Assembly: GCA_028706295.1 (NCBI GenBank)
Contig: JAQWBQ010000006.1
Span: 1 to 64,000 of the forward strand
Length of the DNA stretch: 64,000 bases
Direction of reading: 5' to 3'
Source of the DNA: Bacteroidales bacterium
GTDB taxonomy: Bacteria > Bacteroidota > Bacteroidia > Bacteroidales > FEN-979
Position 1 is the stretch's first letter, and each line of letters starts with the position of its first letter. This document shows, piece after piece, positions 42,781 to 53,098 of the stretch. The translations under genes were made by a program, and so were the position numbers. Below the pieces are notes generated by a model. It was not told where the DNA came from and did no database searches. It worked only from the letters and a program-made list of their open reading frames with translations.

Positions 42781-45700
42781 ATGAGCCTTTCGTCCCTGAG
42801 CATCAGACGGCCTGTACTGGCAATCGTTTTTACCCTGATGATTATCATCTTCGGAGCGGTAGGTTTTATTTATTTGGGAATCCGCGAATATCCGGAAATG
42901 GACCCGCCTGTGGTGACCGTCAACACAACGTATACAGGCGCTAATCCGGAAATCATCCAGGCTCAGATTACGGAACCACTCGAAGATGCCATCAATGGAA
43001 TTGAAGGCATTCGTGTTTTATCATCCGTTTCGACAGATCAGTCAAGCCTGATCACGGTGGAATTCAACCTGGGCAAAGATATGGAGTCTGCTGCCAACGA
43101 CGTACGCGACAGGGTTTCAAAGTCAATTAAACTCCTGCCCAAGGATGTCGATCCCCCCATCGTTGAAAAACTAAGCGCCAACGCCAATCCGATCATCTTC
43201 ATGATTGTCAGGAGTTATGAACACGACATCATGGAAGTTAATGATGTTGTTGAAAATACCATAAAAGACAGGTTGCAGACGATTCCCGGGGTGGGCGACA
43301 TCCGGGTTTTCGGGGAGAAGAAGTACTCGATGCGGTTGTGGCTGGATCCTTATAAGATGGCGTCGAATGGCATCACGTCGCTCGACATTGAGCGCGCGGT
43401 CAGCCGGGAAAACATAGAGCTTCCTTCGGGCCGGATCGAGGGTGATCTGACGGAGCTCACGATCCGGACCTTCGGGTTGCTACAAACACCGTCAGAATTC
43501 AATAACATCATCATCAAACAGGAACATGGGACTATCGTCCGGCTCAGTGATATCGGCACAGCGGAGCTTTACCCTGAGAATGACCGGTCGACCGTCATCC
43601 TTCATATGCTTCCCGTTGTGGCGATCGGGGTGGTTCCCCAGACCGGAGCCAACAACGTTGCCATCGCCAATGAGTTTTACAACCGGATGGAGCGCCTGAA
43701 AAAGGAGATCCCGGCATCTTATCAGATCATGGTGGGCTATGATTTCACGACTTTTGAACGAAGCGCCGTAAAGGAGGTTGAGCAGACCATCCTCATCTCG
43801 CTGGTACTGGTCGTTCTGATCATTTTCCTGTTTTTGCGCGACTGGAGGTCCACGATCATTCCCGTAGTCGCGATTCCGGTATCCATTATCGGTTCCTTCA
43901 TCCTCATGGCTGTCATGGGACTCTCCATCAATGTCCTTACGCTTCTTGCCCTGGTACTTGCAATTGGTTTGGTATGTGACGATGCCATTGTGGTTCTGGA
44001 AAATATTTATACCAAGATCGATACGGGTATCCATCCGATAGAGGCTTCCCATAAAGGTATGAAGGAGATTTTCTTTGCCGTGATATCCACAACCATAACG
44101 CTGGCAGCAGTGTTTTTACCGGTCATGTTCCTGCAGGGCTTGATTGGCAGGCTTTTCAGAGAGTTTGCCATTGTGGTAGCCGGATCGGTCCTGATTTCGG
44201 CTTTTGTTGCGCTTACCCTTTCTCCGATGATGTGTTCCCGGATCCTGAAGGTCCAACGACACCTGAATACCAACTGGCTGATCAATAAAACCGAACCCTT
44301 CTTTTTATGGCTTAACCGGATTTACCGATACTCACTGAAAGGCTTCATGAATCGAAAATGGCTGGTTTTTCCGGTGTTTGCGGTACTGATTCTCGCAGTG
44401 TTTTTATTGTTCAGATCACTCCATTCGGAATTGGCGCCGTTCGAGGACAGGTCCAACATCAGGATACCGGTGCTGGCGCCTGAGGGGTCATCTTATGAAT
44501 TCATGGAGCAGTATCTTAACCGTATCGACAAGTATGTGACGGATTCTTTTCCGGAGGTATCCGTTTCATTCTCCTGGATATCGCCCAGTTTGGGAACCAT
44601 CGACAATCCGAACAAGGGACAGTACATTGTCTATCTGGTTGAACCCGACCAACGGGTGCGGAGTCAAAAAGAGATGTTTCAGAAAATGACCATGGAACTG
44701 CCTGCATTTACCGGAATCAGGTCCTTCCCGTTTGAGCCTCCGACGATTGGCGACCGGTTTTCGGGCCAGCCGCTTCAGTATGTGCTGCTTGCCCCCGACC
44801 TGAAGACACTCATTGAGGTACTCCCCGTGTTTCTGGAGGAAGCCCGGAAAATAGATTATCTGCAGTTTGTCGACGCCAATTTCAAGGTCAACAAGCCGGA
44901 ATTGCGGATCCGGGTCGACCGGGACAAGGCATCACAAATGGGGGTATCGACACAGGAAGTAGCGCGTACATTACAGTTGTCGATGAGCGGACAGCGTTAC
45001 GGATATTTTATCATGGGGGGCAATCAATACGAGATCATCGGACAGGTAATGCGTTATGATCGCGACCGGCCTGATGATCTGAAATCCTTGTATATCAGAA
45101 ATGCTGAAGGGAAACTGATTTCGCTCGATAACCTGATCCACATGGAAGAATCGATCAACCCTGCTGCCATTTATTCATTTAACCGTTACATTTCCGCCAC
45201 TGTTTCGGCCGGGCTGAAACCGGGCGCCACATTGGGCGATGGGATCAATGCCCTTAACCAGGTATCCAAAAAGGTACTCCCGCCTGTTGTGGGCACAGCC
45301 CTGGCAGGTCAGTCGCGTGATTACGCGGAGAGTTCTTCAAGCCTGATCTTCATTTTCATTCTTGCCATTGTTCTGATCTATTTAACCCTGGCTGCCCAGT
45401 TCGAAAGCTTCATCGATCCCCTGATCATCCTGTTCACTGTGCCCCTTGCTGTTGCAGGAGCCCTCTTTTCATTGTGGTATTTCAATCAAACCCTGAATAT
45501 CTTCAGTGAGATCGGCATTATCATGCTGATCGGCCTGGTTACCAAGAACGGGATTCTGATTGTTGAATTTGCCAACCAGCGGAAAGAGACCGGTCTGGAG
45601 AAGGCTGAAGCAGTGCAGCGTGCAGCAATATCGCGCTTCCGGCCGATTCTTATGACCTCTTCGGCCATGATCCTGGGCATCCTGCCCATTGCGTTGAACC

Positions 45701-45894
45701 TGGGTGCATCTGCCGAAAGCCGACAGTCGCTGGGAATTGCCGTGGTGGGCGGTTTGTTGTTTTCGACATTGCTCACACTCTACCTGATACCGGCATTGTA
45801 CGCCTACCTTTCGCGAAACCCGGGAACCGGAAGAATCGACTACACCGAACTTACTGTCGAACGAAAATCCATCATGACCGAAGATATCAGTTAA
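42781..45894 (+). CDS. RND-family efflux pump, HAE1 type
   Basis: A 1037-residue inner-membrane transporter of the AcrB/MexB class. It opens with LSSLSIRRPVLAIVFTLMIIIFGAVGF and has the two large periplasmic loops and twelve helices. The proton-relay aspartates are present in helix 4: LALVLAIGLVCDDAIVVLENI; the helix-10 lysine is in LIGLVTKNGILIVEFANQ. Conserved motif PIPALYAY-like ends (LTLYLIPALYAYLSR) are also found. It exports hydrophobic compounds or dyes, driven by protons. Its stop overlaps the TolC gene by one base (TAATG). Confidence 0.96.
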   Translation: MSLSSLSIRRPVLAIVFTLMIIIFGAVGFIYLGIREYPEMDPPVVTVNTTYTGANPEIIQAQITEPLEDAINGIEGIRVLSSVSTDQSSLITVEFNLGKDMESAANDVRDRVSKSIKLLPKDVDPPIVEKLSANANPIIFMIVRSYEHDIMEVNDVVENTIKDRLQTIPGVGDIRVFGEKKYSMRLWLDPYKMASNGITSLDIERAVSRENIELPSGRIEGDLTELTIRTFGLLQTPSEFNNIIIKQEHGTIVRLSDIGTAELYPENDRSTVILHMLPVVAIGVVPQTGANNVAIANEFYNRMERLKKEIPASYQIMVGYDFTTFERSAVKEVEQTILISLVLVVLIIFLFLRDWRSTIIPVVAIPVSIIGSFILMAVMGLSINVLTLLALVLAIGLVCDDAIVVLENIYTKIDTGIHPIEASHKGMKEIFFAVISTTITLAAVFLPVMFLQGLIGRLFREFAIVVAGSVLISAFVALTLSPMMCSRILKVQRHLNTNWLINKTEPFFLWLNRIYRYSLKGFMNRKWLVFPVFAVLILAVFLLFRSLHSELAPFEDRSNIRIPVLAPEGSSYEFMEQYLNRIDKYVTDSFPEVSVSFSWISPSLGTIDNPNKGQYIVYLVEPDQRVRSQKEMFQKMTMELPAFTGIRSFPFEPPTIGDRFSGQPLQYVLLAPDLKTLIEVLPVFLEEARKIDYLQFVDANFKVNKPELRIRVDRDKASQMGVSTQEVARTLQLSMSGQRYGYFIMGGNQYEIIGQVMRYDRDRPDDLKSLYIRNAEGKLISLDNLIHMEESINPAAIYSFNRYISATVSAGLKPGATLGDGINALNQVSKKVLPPVVGTALAGQSRDYAESSSSLIFIFILAIVLIYLTLAAQFESFIDPLIILFTVPLAVAGALFSLWYFNQTLNIFSEIGIIMLIGLVTKNGILIVEFANQRKETGLEKAEAVQRAAISRFRPILMTSSAMILGILPIALNLGASAESRQSLGIAVVGGLLFSTLLTLYLIPALYAYLSRNPGTGRIDYTELTVERKSIMTEDIS

Positions 45895-47216
45895 TGAAAA
45901 AGTACCTTGCCATAACCTGTCTCATCCTCCTCCTGTCGTGGAAATTATCCGGTCAGGAGGTGCTAACACTCGGGGATGCCATTTCGATCGGACTGGTGCA
46001 TAATTTTGATATCAACATTTCGAAAAATACCTTCCGGGAAGCGCACAACAATGCAACGCCGGGTGCAGCCGGAATGCTGCCGGTCATCGATATTAACGCG
46101 GGGTATACCAAAAGTCTCACCGACGCAAAAGTCGATGTGGTGACCGGTTCAGAACTGGATAATCCTAAAGCGCAAACCGATGTGCTGTCGGCCGGCCTGG
46201 GGTTGACCTGGACGCTTTTCGACGGACTGAAAATGTTTATTACTTACGATAAATTGAAGAAACTGGAATCATGCAGTGAAATAAGCGCCAGGATCACCAT
46301 CGAGAATACGGTTGCAAGGATCATTGCAGGCTATTACGAAATTATCCGCCAGGGCAGGGTTCTGCAAATAATGAATGAGCAGGTAGAGATATCGAGGTTC
46401 AGGCTTGATTTGGCGCGGATGCAGTATGAGACCGGTACCGGGTCAGAGATGGAATACCTGAAAGCCCGTGTGGAACTCAACGCGGATATTGCAGGGCTTT
46501 CCAATCAGAAAACACTTTTCGAAAACTCGAAAACCACCCTAAATGACCTGTTATCGCGGGATGTCAATACGAAGTTTAATGTCACCGACTCCATCCCGGT
46601 GCGGGAACCGTTGAATTATGATACGCTTCATCTTGCCATGAAGCGGTCGAACCGGAATCTGATCCTGGCAATATTGAATAAACAGGTGGCCGAGACTGAA
46701 GTGAAATCGGCCCGTGCAAGTCAATGGCCAACCCTGGGCCTCAATGCCTCTTATAACTATTACCGGTTGGAGACTGATGCCAATTTTATTCAATACAACC
46801 GGAATTTCGGACCGTTGGTCGGTTTGACCCTGAACATGCGCATTTTCGACGGGCTCAACCTGAAGAGACAGTATAAAAACGCCGCTATTTCGATGGAATC
46901 GATGGAGATTCAAAGGGCACAGGTTGAAAACAGGCTTGACGCTTACCTTACACGGATCTTCAATGAATATCAAAACCAGATGGAAATGATCGGATTCGAG
47001 GAGGTGAACATGGCCCTCGCCGTTCGCAATATGGAAATCGCGAAAACAAGCTACGCGATCGGTTCCATATCTTCGTTGCAGCTCAGAGAGGTACAGGAGG
47101 ATCTGCTGAATGCGAGAACCCGGCTCGTTACAGCGCAGTTCAAAGCAAAGCTTACGGAAACAGAGTTGCTTTTATTAAGTGGGGAGCTGATCGACGAGGA
47201 TAGCGTGAAATTATAG
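45894..47216 (+). CDS. TolC-family outer-membrane efflux protein
   Basis: A 440-residue protein with signal peptide (MKKYLAITCLILLLSWKLSGQ) and the long helical pairs of TolC proteins (LTLGDAISIGLVHNFDINISKN; LDLARMQYETGTGSEMEYLKARVELN; FGPLVGLTLNMRIFDGLNLKRQYKNA; IGSISSLQLREVQEDLLNARTRLV). It forms the exit duct for the adaptor and pump encoded just upstream. Transcription is closed by the start of a convergent gene 106 bases on. Confidence 0.94.
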   Translation: MKKYLAITCLILLLSWKLSGQEVLTLGDAISIGLVHNFDINISKNTFREAHNNATPGAAGMLPVIDINAGYTKSLTDAKVDVVTGSELDNPKAQTDVLSAGLGLTWTLFDGLKMFITYDKLKKLESCSEISARITIENTVARIIAGYYEIIRQGRVLQIMNEQVEISRFRLDLARMQYETGTGSEMEYLKARVELNADIAGLSNQKTLFENSKTTLNDLLSRDVNTKFNVTDSIPVREPLNYDTLHLAMKRSNRNLILAILNKQVAETEVKSARASQWPTLGLNASYNYYRLETDANFIQYNRNFGPLVGLTLNMRIFDGLNLKRQYKNAAISMESMEIQRAQVENRLDAYLTRIFNEYQNQMEMIGFEEVNMALAVRNMEIAKTSYAIGSISSLQLREVQEDLLNARTRLVTAQFKAKLTETELLLLSGELIDEDSVKL

Positions 47217-47322
47217 CGGCGCCCTCTTCGACTTTTTTACATACATCGCATTTCAGCATTCGACCTGTTTACCTGTTCCGGAACCGGCAGGGAATCCGAT
47301 AGAAACCCTGGTTCCTCGTTTT

Positions 47323-50300
47323 CTACGACTTACTTTTTCGTGTCATCATTCGGGGAAGCCTGAAGTGGATTCTGGAAGAATATTCTATGGCTTTCCTTAA
47401 GGTATCGTGGAGCAGGGTCAGGTATAACAGCGCCGACATCAGCCAAATCACGGCAAAGTCGAACCAGAAAGTATTGATTTTCAGGGAGCCAATGATTTTG
47501 ACCGGCGCGTAAAAATGAGCCTGCCCTGATTTGCTTTCAGGTTCCATGAACACGGGGTCTTTCTTCCGGATGAGGAACCCTTTTCCTTCGATGATCTTGT
47601 TTTCAGCGGTTTTATTGAGCAGCAGGTCGGCAAGATTCTCATTATAATATTTTTGTTTAAAGGCATACACACCTTCTTCTCCCATTTTTTTGGCCAGTTT
47701 TTCATAGGCCGCATCCCGTTTCGAAGTAACGACCTGCATCTGCGAAGAGAAGAACAAACTCAGCGAATCCAGATAGGCCTTGGCATTCTGTACAGCCCCA
47801 TCGGTCAGAAGTTTCTCTGTCAGGCTGTCGAAAGCCGGAAAGGCGGAGTATCCCGACTCCTTCAGCAATCCGGGAATTTCGGTTTTCAGTATTTTGAAGT
47901 AGTTCGCGGTTTGTGCCGGATTCTCTTTTTTAATCAGGTTTCGCAAACAGACATCCAGTTCTGATTTTAGCGTGGGAATCTCCAACGCTGTTATGTAGGA
48001 ATACCTTGAGATCTCCTTATCATAGGGATAAAAAATCTTTTCATATTTGTTATTCCTGAATTGTTCAACCGCAAGTGCTTCGAAGGTCCAACGAGAGGTC
48101 ATCATATTTCCCACAAGAGGCACATGTTTCCGCGAAGCGATGGAAGGATTGAGGTAGTCAAATGGGACCACCGTACCGCTCAGGAGCAACTGGGGAACAA
48201 TGATAAAGGGGATCAGGATATAGATGGCTACTACCGAATTCAGCCCGGAGGAGATATTCAGTCCGATAAGATTGGCGCAGCAAGAGGTTGCAAAGAGGAT
48301 GAGCCAATAGGAGAGGGTCATTCCATGGATACCCATAATCCAGTTTCCCACCACGACATACAGGAAGGCCTGGATGGCGGAGAGTGCAAAGAGCAGGATG
48401 ATTTTCGAATTCAGGTAACTGAATCTGCTCAGGTTCAGGAATGCTTCGCGCTTCAGGATCCGGCGGTCGCGGATGATCTCCTCGGCACTGACCATCATTC
48501 CGAGGAAAAGGGAAACGACGACGCTCATGAAGAGGTAGGGAACCAGGTTCCGGTTATCGCCAAATATGTATTGCTCCCCGAAGCTGTAACGGGTGAGGTA
48601 CGCCAGCAAGGCTGCAAGGAAAGGGGCTTCCAGCAGGTTGATGAGCATGTACTGGCGGTTGGTGATTTTTGTCAGAAGGTTCCGGATGCTGAAAATCCTG
48701 AACTGTTTTATTTTTCCAGGGATCTTGAAATGACTTTTCGGAATCTCTTTTTTTTCTTCCTTTAGCTTCAGGGAAGGTTGAATATTTTTCCGAAAGGATT
48801 CGTACCACTCTTTCGGAGTGGTTTTGCGGTTACCCGTAAAACGGCCATATTCATTGACGATCTTTGCTTCCGTAATCTGAAGCAGTTGTTCCGGGTTGAC
48901 ATAGCCACAGCTCTGACATTCACTTTCATCAGGATTTACATGATTGCCGGCCAGCTTGAAATAGGTGAGGGCATCGATGGGGTTCCCGTAGTAGATGGGA
49001 TAACCTCCCTTATCCATGATCAGAAGCTTGTCGAACAATTTATAGATGTCGGAAGAAGGCTGATGGATGTTCACGATGACAAGCCGGCCCTTGAGGGTTT
49101 GTTCTTTAAGCAGCAACATCACCATCTCTGAATCCATTGAGGAGAGGCCGCTGGTTGGTTCATCGGCAAAAAGCACGGCGGGTTCCCGGATCAGTTCCAA
49201 GGCAATGTTGAGCCTTTTTCGTTGCCCCCCGCTGATGAATTTGTTCAAAGGGTCACCGACCGTCAGATTCCGGATGCTGATGAGATCAATGTCCATCAGT
49301 ACCCGCATGACTGCCCGGATTATCTTTTTTTCAGAGAAATCACGGAAACAGAGTTTTGCGTTGTAGTAAAGATTCTGAAAAACGGTCAGTTCATCGATGA
49401 GGAGATCGTCCTGGGGCACAAAACCGATCATCCCCTGCAATGCATCGTGGTCTTTTTCCAGATCAAAACCGTTGATCAGGATTTGACCCTCGTTGAGCTT
49501 CAGGTTTCCGTTCAGAACATTCAGGAGGGTCGATTTCCCGACACCGCTTCCGCCCATCACTCCGATAAGCTCCCCGGAGGTCGCGGTGAGGCTGAAGGGG
49601 TGGATCCCGTTGGTGCTTTTTTTGAACCGGTATGAAATCTCTTTTGCAGTAAAATCGATCTGGATTTTCCTGGATGCGTGGAAAAACCGCGAAGCCACAT
49701 CGGCATAATATACCGGGGCGATTTTCAGGTTTTTCAGGATGGTGCCGTTGGTCAGGACAAAAGAGCGGTAGGGCTGGATTATGTGCCCGTTCAGGTATAA
49801 CTCATCCGAACCAAGGTACCGGCAGATGAGGGTTCTGACTGAAGGGACGAAGAGTACAAGGATCCTGCCATCGAGGCGCTCCCGGTAAATATACTTCCCG
49901 GCGGGCTCCGGACTGGTCATTTCCCCGCGAATGGTAAGTAAATGTTCCGGATTGATTTTTCCCCCGTCAGGGTCGGTGATAAATGCCACCGCATCGTTGA
50001 ATTCCAGTTCAGGGAAGGTGAAGGCAGCCCTGAAAATCGTAAGGTAGGTGTCCAGGTTTTGATCATCGGTAACCGGACGCGGGCTGTTTTCCCGTGTAAG
50101 CGCGGTGAGAAATTCGAGGAATTTAATGAAGACGATGATCCGGTCCTGGGCGGTCAGGTTGTTTTTAATACGGTTGCATATGGCTTTAGTCTTGTCGTAA
50201 ACTTCCGTGGGATCCATTTCCGGTTGCTCGGGCAGATGAAACATCAGTAATTCGTCGAAGAGTTTTAAATATTCCTCTAATTCCTGATTGTTAAGATGTT

Positions 50301-50412
50301 GAGAAAGATATGATTCGAGTATCTTTCGTGAGTTTTCGGAAATCTGTTTGTTAACGGAGGCAGCAACGATGGCAAACAATTGCACCAGTGCCATTAGTAT
50401 GGGTTCCGACAT
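47323..50412 (-). CDS. ABCG-like fused ATPase-permease with N-terminal regulatory region
   Basis: A protein of about 1029 residues. The N-terminal ~200 residues are helical; they are followed by an FHA-like strand region (RILVLFVPSVRTLICRYLGSDELYLNGHIIQPY). The ATPase has Walker A GGSGVGKST, signature FISGGQRKRLN, and Walker B VLFADEPTSGLSS. Six membrane helices follow (about 640-830), then a large C-terminal helical domain with a final membrane pair. This ATPase-first order and the GL.S.DS Walker B extension are typical of ABCG/white half-transporters, several of which carry FHA domains in bacteria. The substrate is unknown. ATG 50412 is preferred to a TTG at 50436. Confidence 0.85.
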   Translation of the reverse strand: MSEPILMALVQLFAIVAASVNKQISENSRKILESYLSQHLNNQELEEYLKLFDELLMFHLPEQPEMDPTEVYDKTKAICNRIKNNLTAQDRIIVFIKFLEFLTALTRENSPRPVTDDQNLDTYLTIFRAAFTFPELEFNDAVAFITDPDGGKINPEHLLTIRGEMTSPEPAGKYIYRERLDGRILVLFVPSVRTLICRYLGSDELYLNGHIIQPYRSFVLTNGTILKNLKIAPVYYADVASRFFHASRKIQIDFTAKEISYRFKKSTNGIHPFSLTATSGELIGVMGGSGVGKSTLLNVLNGNLKLNEGQILINGFDLEKDHDALQGMIGFVPQDDLLIDELTVFQNLYYNAKLCFRDFSEKKIIRAVMRVLMDIDLISIRNLTVGDPLNKFISGGQRKRLNIALELIREPAVLFADEPTSGLSSMDSEMVMLLLKEQTLKGRLVIVNIHQPSSDIYKLFDKLLIMDKGGYPIYYGNPIDALTYFKLAGNHVNPDESECQSCGYVNPEQLLQITEAKIVNEYGRFTGNRKTTPKEWYESFRKNIQPSLKLKEEKKEIPKSHFKIPGKIKQFRIFSIRNLLTKITNRQYMLINLLEAPFLAALLAYLTRYSFGEQYIFGDNRNLVPYLFMSVVVSLFLGMMVSAEEIIRDRRILKREAFLNLSRFSYLNSKIILLFALSAIQAFLYVVVGNWIMGIHGMTLSYWLILFATSCCANLIGLNISSGLNSVVAIYILIPFIIVPQLLLSGTVVPFDYLNPSIASRKHVPLVGNMMTSRWTFEALAVEQFRNNKYEKIFYPYDKEISRYSYITALEIPTLKSELDVCLRNLIKKENPAQTANYFKILKTEIPGLLKESGYSAFPAFDSLTEKLLTDGAVQNAKAYLDSLSLFFSSQMQVVTSKRDAAYEKLAKKMGEEGVYAFKQKYYNENLADLLLNKTAENKIIEGKGFLIRKKDPVFMEPESKSGQAHFYAPVKIIGSLKINTFWFDFAVIWLMSALLYLTLLHDTLRKAIEYSSRIHFRLPRMMTRKSKS

Positions 50413-50457
50413 GGGGTTGGGTTTTTCGGTACCCAAATTTAAGAATTATGGGCAAAA

Positions 50458-50484
50458 AAAAACCGTCCTGCCGGGACGGTTTTT
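50458..50484 (-). terminator. Intrinsic terminator of the 50.5-kb lipoprotein gene
   Basis: CCGTCC (50463-50468) and GGACGG (50474-50479) with flanking A and T runs that extend the stem. On the minus strand the stem is followed by a long T-run (complement of the A-run at 50454-50462). Confidence 0.8.
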
Positions 50485-50504
50485 CAGAATAATGTTTTCA
50501 GGAT

Positions 50505-51356
50505 TTATTTAACGAAGGAAAGTCTTACGCTTTCGGAAAGGTCGCTGATAGAGATCACATTTTGTTGTGAAATCTTCTTACCGGATTCTATTCCGTAGTT
50601 GGTCCAGATCGGAGCCAGTTTTGCGATTTCATCAGCAACGGGCTTCATCTCCGTATCGGATTGATACGCCTGGAGGATGGTAAGGAGTTTGCCATGGTTG
50701 TCTTTTTGGGATGCAATGACGGCCATTATTTTGGTATTATCTTTTGCAACTTCGGCAAGGGTGGCGGCGAGGTATAAACCTTCGGCAAAACCACCGGCAG
50801 CGATCAGTACGGCAACCTGATTCCGGTTATTTTTGGAAAGGAAGTCGTTGGTCTGGCCAAATACCTTGGTAATCATTGCGACCAGTGAGTCTTTATTGTT
50901 GTTGAATTTTTTCACTCTTTCAACCAGGGACTGGTCATAGACCCCGGCAATACCAAGTTCATCGGCAAGTTTGTTGGTGGCCGCAAGGAATTTATTGGTT
51001 TCGTCCGTACGGTTGTAAGTTGCTGAATAACTGAGATCCGCACTGTAGACTCCAAGATTCAGCGCCTTGCTTTTTTCGGTGGTGTATTTATTGGCAGCGG
51101 CAGGAGGGTTGGTAATATCGAAAATAAAGCCTGCCTTGGCTTTTTCAAGCATCATGGTTACCTCAAACGGCGTCGGGAAATTGTACAGGAGGTTTTGTGA
51201 TTCAGGGCTTAGTGCTATCTCTTTTTGAATCGTGTCGGCCGCTGCCTCATTGGCCTGCTGATCCTTGGTTGATGAACCATTGCATCCCGAAAGAACAAGG
51301 AAAAGTGTAAAAGCCGCGAGCGCGAGCCCTGTGTTGATTTTTGTGATTGCTTTCAT
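50505..51356 (-). CDS. Lipoprotein of unknown function
   Basis: A 283-residue lipoprotein with lipobox LVLSGC (Cys at about residue 25) and an Asn/Ala/Gln-rich linker. The remaining ~240 residues are helical and rich in Ala, Asn and Lys (SKALNLGVYSADLSYSATYNRTDETNKFLAATNKLADELGI; GGFAEGLYLAATLAEVAKDN). No family is recognised; I recall similar Bacteroidota proteins only as hypothetical. It has its own terminator. Confidence 0.75.
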   Translation of the reverse strand: MKAITKINTGLALAAFTLFLVLSGCNGSSTKDQQANEAAADTIQKEIALSPESQNLLYNFPTPFEVTMMLEKAKAGFIFDITNPPAAANKYTTEKSKALNLGVYSADLSYSATYNRTDETNKFLAATNKLADELGIAGVYDQSLVERVKKFNNNKDSLVAMITKVFGQTNDFLSKNNRNQVAVLIAAGGFAEGLYLAATLAEVAKDNTKIMAVIASQKDNHGKLLTILQAYQSDTEMKPVADEIAKLAPIWTNYGIESGKKISQQNVISISDLSESVRLSFVK

Positions 51357-51494
51357 AAATGGAGTGAAAATTTGTTGGTGAATCTGAAACCAGTTTTTCT
51401 TGTTTTATATGAACTATGCGAAATTAAGAGAAATTTTTAAAATCCGGTCGTTTTTTTTAACAAAACCCTCCAGATTTTAAAATTCACTGTTTTC

Positions 51495-52442
51495 TCAATG
51501 TTTGATGATTACTTTAATGGTTTCGGGTTTTACAGCGCATTCAAATGCTTTGAGGATCTCTTCGAAGCTGAAAACCTTTGTTATCATTGGTTGTGGGTTG
51601 ACCAGGCGCTGGCCGAGAAGACTCAGGGCGGGCTCGAATAGTCCGCAGCGGGATCCGATGATCTCGAATTCATTGATCACGATCTGATTCAGGTCGATTT
51701 TCTCACATTTTTCGACTGTGGTTTTCAGGATCAGTTTACCACGGGGATAAAGATGTTTCAGGGCGATATCAATTCCGTCGGCATTTCCGGTACATTCCAC
51801 ACAGATCTCGGCCTTATCGGTCTCGGATAGCGTTTGAACCAACGCCGCGTGGATTCCCATAGAACGGGCCTTTTTTACTTTTGACTCACTGATATCAAAG
51901 GTGATGGTTTCACATCCATTTAACCTGAAAACCTGTGAAATGAGCAATCCCAGCTTCCCGGCGCCAAAGATGAAAACATTCTGGGAAGGCCGGATCTGGA
52001 TCTGCTCGAAGATTTCGACTGCTGCTGCAAGGGGTTCGGTGAACACAGCGATCTCAGGATCAATATCCTCGGGAACCAGGTGCAGGTTTGACTCGGGAAG
52101 TACACAGTATTCAGCAAAAACCCCGTCGTGATCCATGATTCCCAGGGTACTCCGATAAGGGCAATGTGTTTTTCTGCCGGTCAGGCAAAGGTAACATTCA
52201 CCGCAGGAACAGTTTATTTCTCCGACAACGCGTTGACCGAAAAATCTGCTTTCGGGGGTAACGACTTCCCCGACAAACTCATGACCGAGAATTCCTTTGA
52301 ATCCCATGTACCCTTTTATGATCTCGATGTCGGTATTGCAAATGGAAGAGTACAGGACCTTGATCAGTACCGACCCATGCTCCGGAACCGGAACAGGGAC
52401 TTCCAGTATTTCAGGGACCTTATTGAACACCAGTGCTTTCAT
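51495..52442 (-). CDS. Zinc-dependent medium-chain alcohol dehydrogenase
   Basis: A 315-residue NAD(P)-dependent dehydrogenase. Catalytic-zinc ligands in SICNTD (Cys) and GHEFVGEV (His-Glu); structural-zinc cysteines in CSCGECYLCLTGRKTHC; glycine-rich Rossmann segment VFIFGAGKLGLLISQVF, with Asp in TFDISES as the adenosine-binding residue favouring NAD. The compact length resembles threonine/sorbitol-dehydrogenase-like members often annotated as MDR/zinc-binding dehydrogenases. The substrate is not predictable. The next gene downstream begins far off; the barrel gene upstream (52.5-53.1 kb) leaves a 24-base gap. Confidence 0.92.
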   Translation of the reverse strand: MKALVFNKVPEILEVPVPVPEHGSVLIKVLYSSICNTDIEIIKGYMGFKGILGHEFVGEVVTPESRFFGQRVVGEINCSCGECYLCLTGRKTHCPYRSTLGIMDHDGVFAEYCVLPESNLHLVPEDIDPEIAVFTEPLAAAVEIFEQIQIRPSQNVFIFGAGKLGLLISQVFRLNGCETITFDISESKVKKARSMGIHAALVQTLSETDKAEICVECTGNADGIDIALKHLYPRGKLILKTTVEKCEKIDLNQIVINEFEIIGSRCGLFEPALSLLGQRLVNPQPMITKVFSFEEILKAFECAVKPETIKVIIKH

Positions 52443-52466
52443 GGTGAATATAATTTGTGTTTTTTG

Positions 52467-53084
52467 TCAGTCATCCAAAGGTTTCTGTTTACCAAATGGA
52501 CCGAAAATTGTGTAAATGCCAAACATTGATGAATATTTACCGTAGGTCCAATCCCACAATGCAGTATAAAAAACAGTAATGGGCTGTTTTTTGAAAAATG
52601 TGAATTCAACTCTTGGACCAGCCGTGTACATCTGATAGAACCTGATGAATTCCGCGCCGAATTTAAAACTTTTCACGGAATAAAATCCCATGCAATCCCA
52701 ACGGTACCTTTTTCCTCCGAATTCGAATGCGCCAAAGAAAGACCATTGATTATACGACAGGATCAACAATGGCGAGATCCGCCATAATTCCGTTTCATTT
52801 GTCTGGTAGCCCCCTAGAAAACCGATGGTAATCCCTTGAATAGGGGTGACCAGAGGGCCGATCAAACCTTCTCCCCAGCTGTTCTTTGCGTAACCGTTTA
52901 CATAGAAATAACTTGCGACCCCAAAGGTCTTATTGATCTGGTAGCTGGCATAGAGTGTTACCACCGGCATGAAATCACCGCTGTAAATAATATCGTACTG
53001 GTTGAACTTGAAAATCGTCTGACCGGGAGCCGGCGCATGGAACAGACAAGACAGTAAAGCCAGTTGTATTATTCTTTTAAGCAT
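52467..53084 (-). CDS. Small exported barrel-like protein of unknown function
   Basis: A 205-residue protein with a signal peptide (MLKRIIQLALLSCLFHAPAPGQ). The rest alternates aromatic and small residues like an outer-membrane barrel (YDIIYSGDFMPVVTLYASYQINKTFGVASYFYVNGYAKNSWG; VEFTFFKKQPITVFYTALWDWTYGKYSSMFGIYTIFG). No family is recognised. It starts 14 bases after the histidine-kinase gene ends, on the same strand, and runs into the dehydrogenase gene, so it may be the tail of the five-gene operon. Confidence 0.7.
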   Translation of the reverse strand: MLKRIIQLALLSCLFHAPAPGQTIFKFNQYDIIYSGDFMPVVTLYASYQINKTFGVASYFYVNGYAKNSWGEGLIGPLVTPIQGITIGFLGGYQTNETELWRISPLLILSYNQWSFFGAFEFGGKRYRWDCMGFYSVKSFKFGAEFIRFYQMYTAGPRVEFTFFKKQPITVFYTALWDWTYGKYSSMFGIYTIFGPFGKQKPLDD

Positions 53085-53098
53085 TGGCGACAGTCGGA

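Noticed and set aside
48061-48765. Plus-strand 234-codon frame inside the ABC transporter gene
   Set aside because: It is the antisense shadow of a well supported ATPase-permease; the product is full of His/Asp/Gln with no domain.
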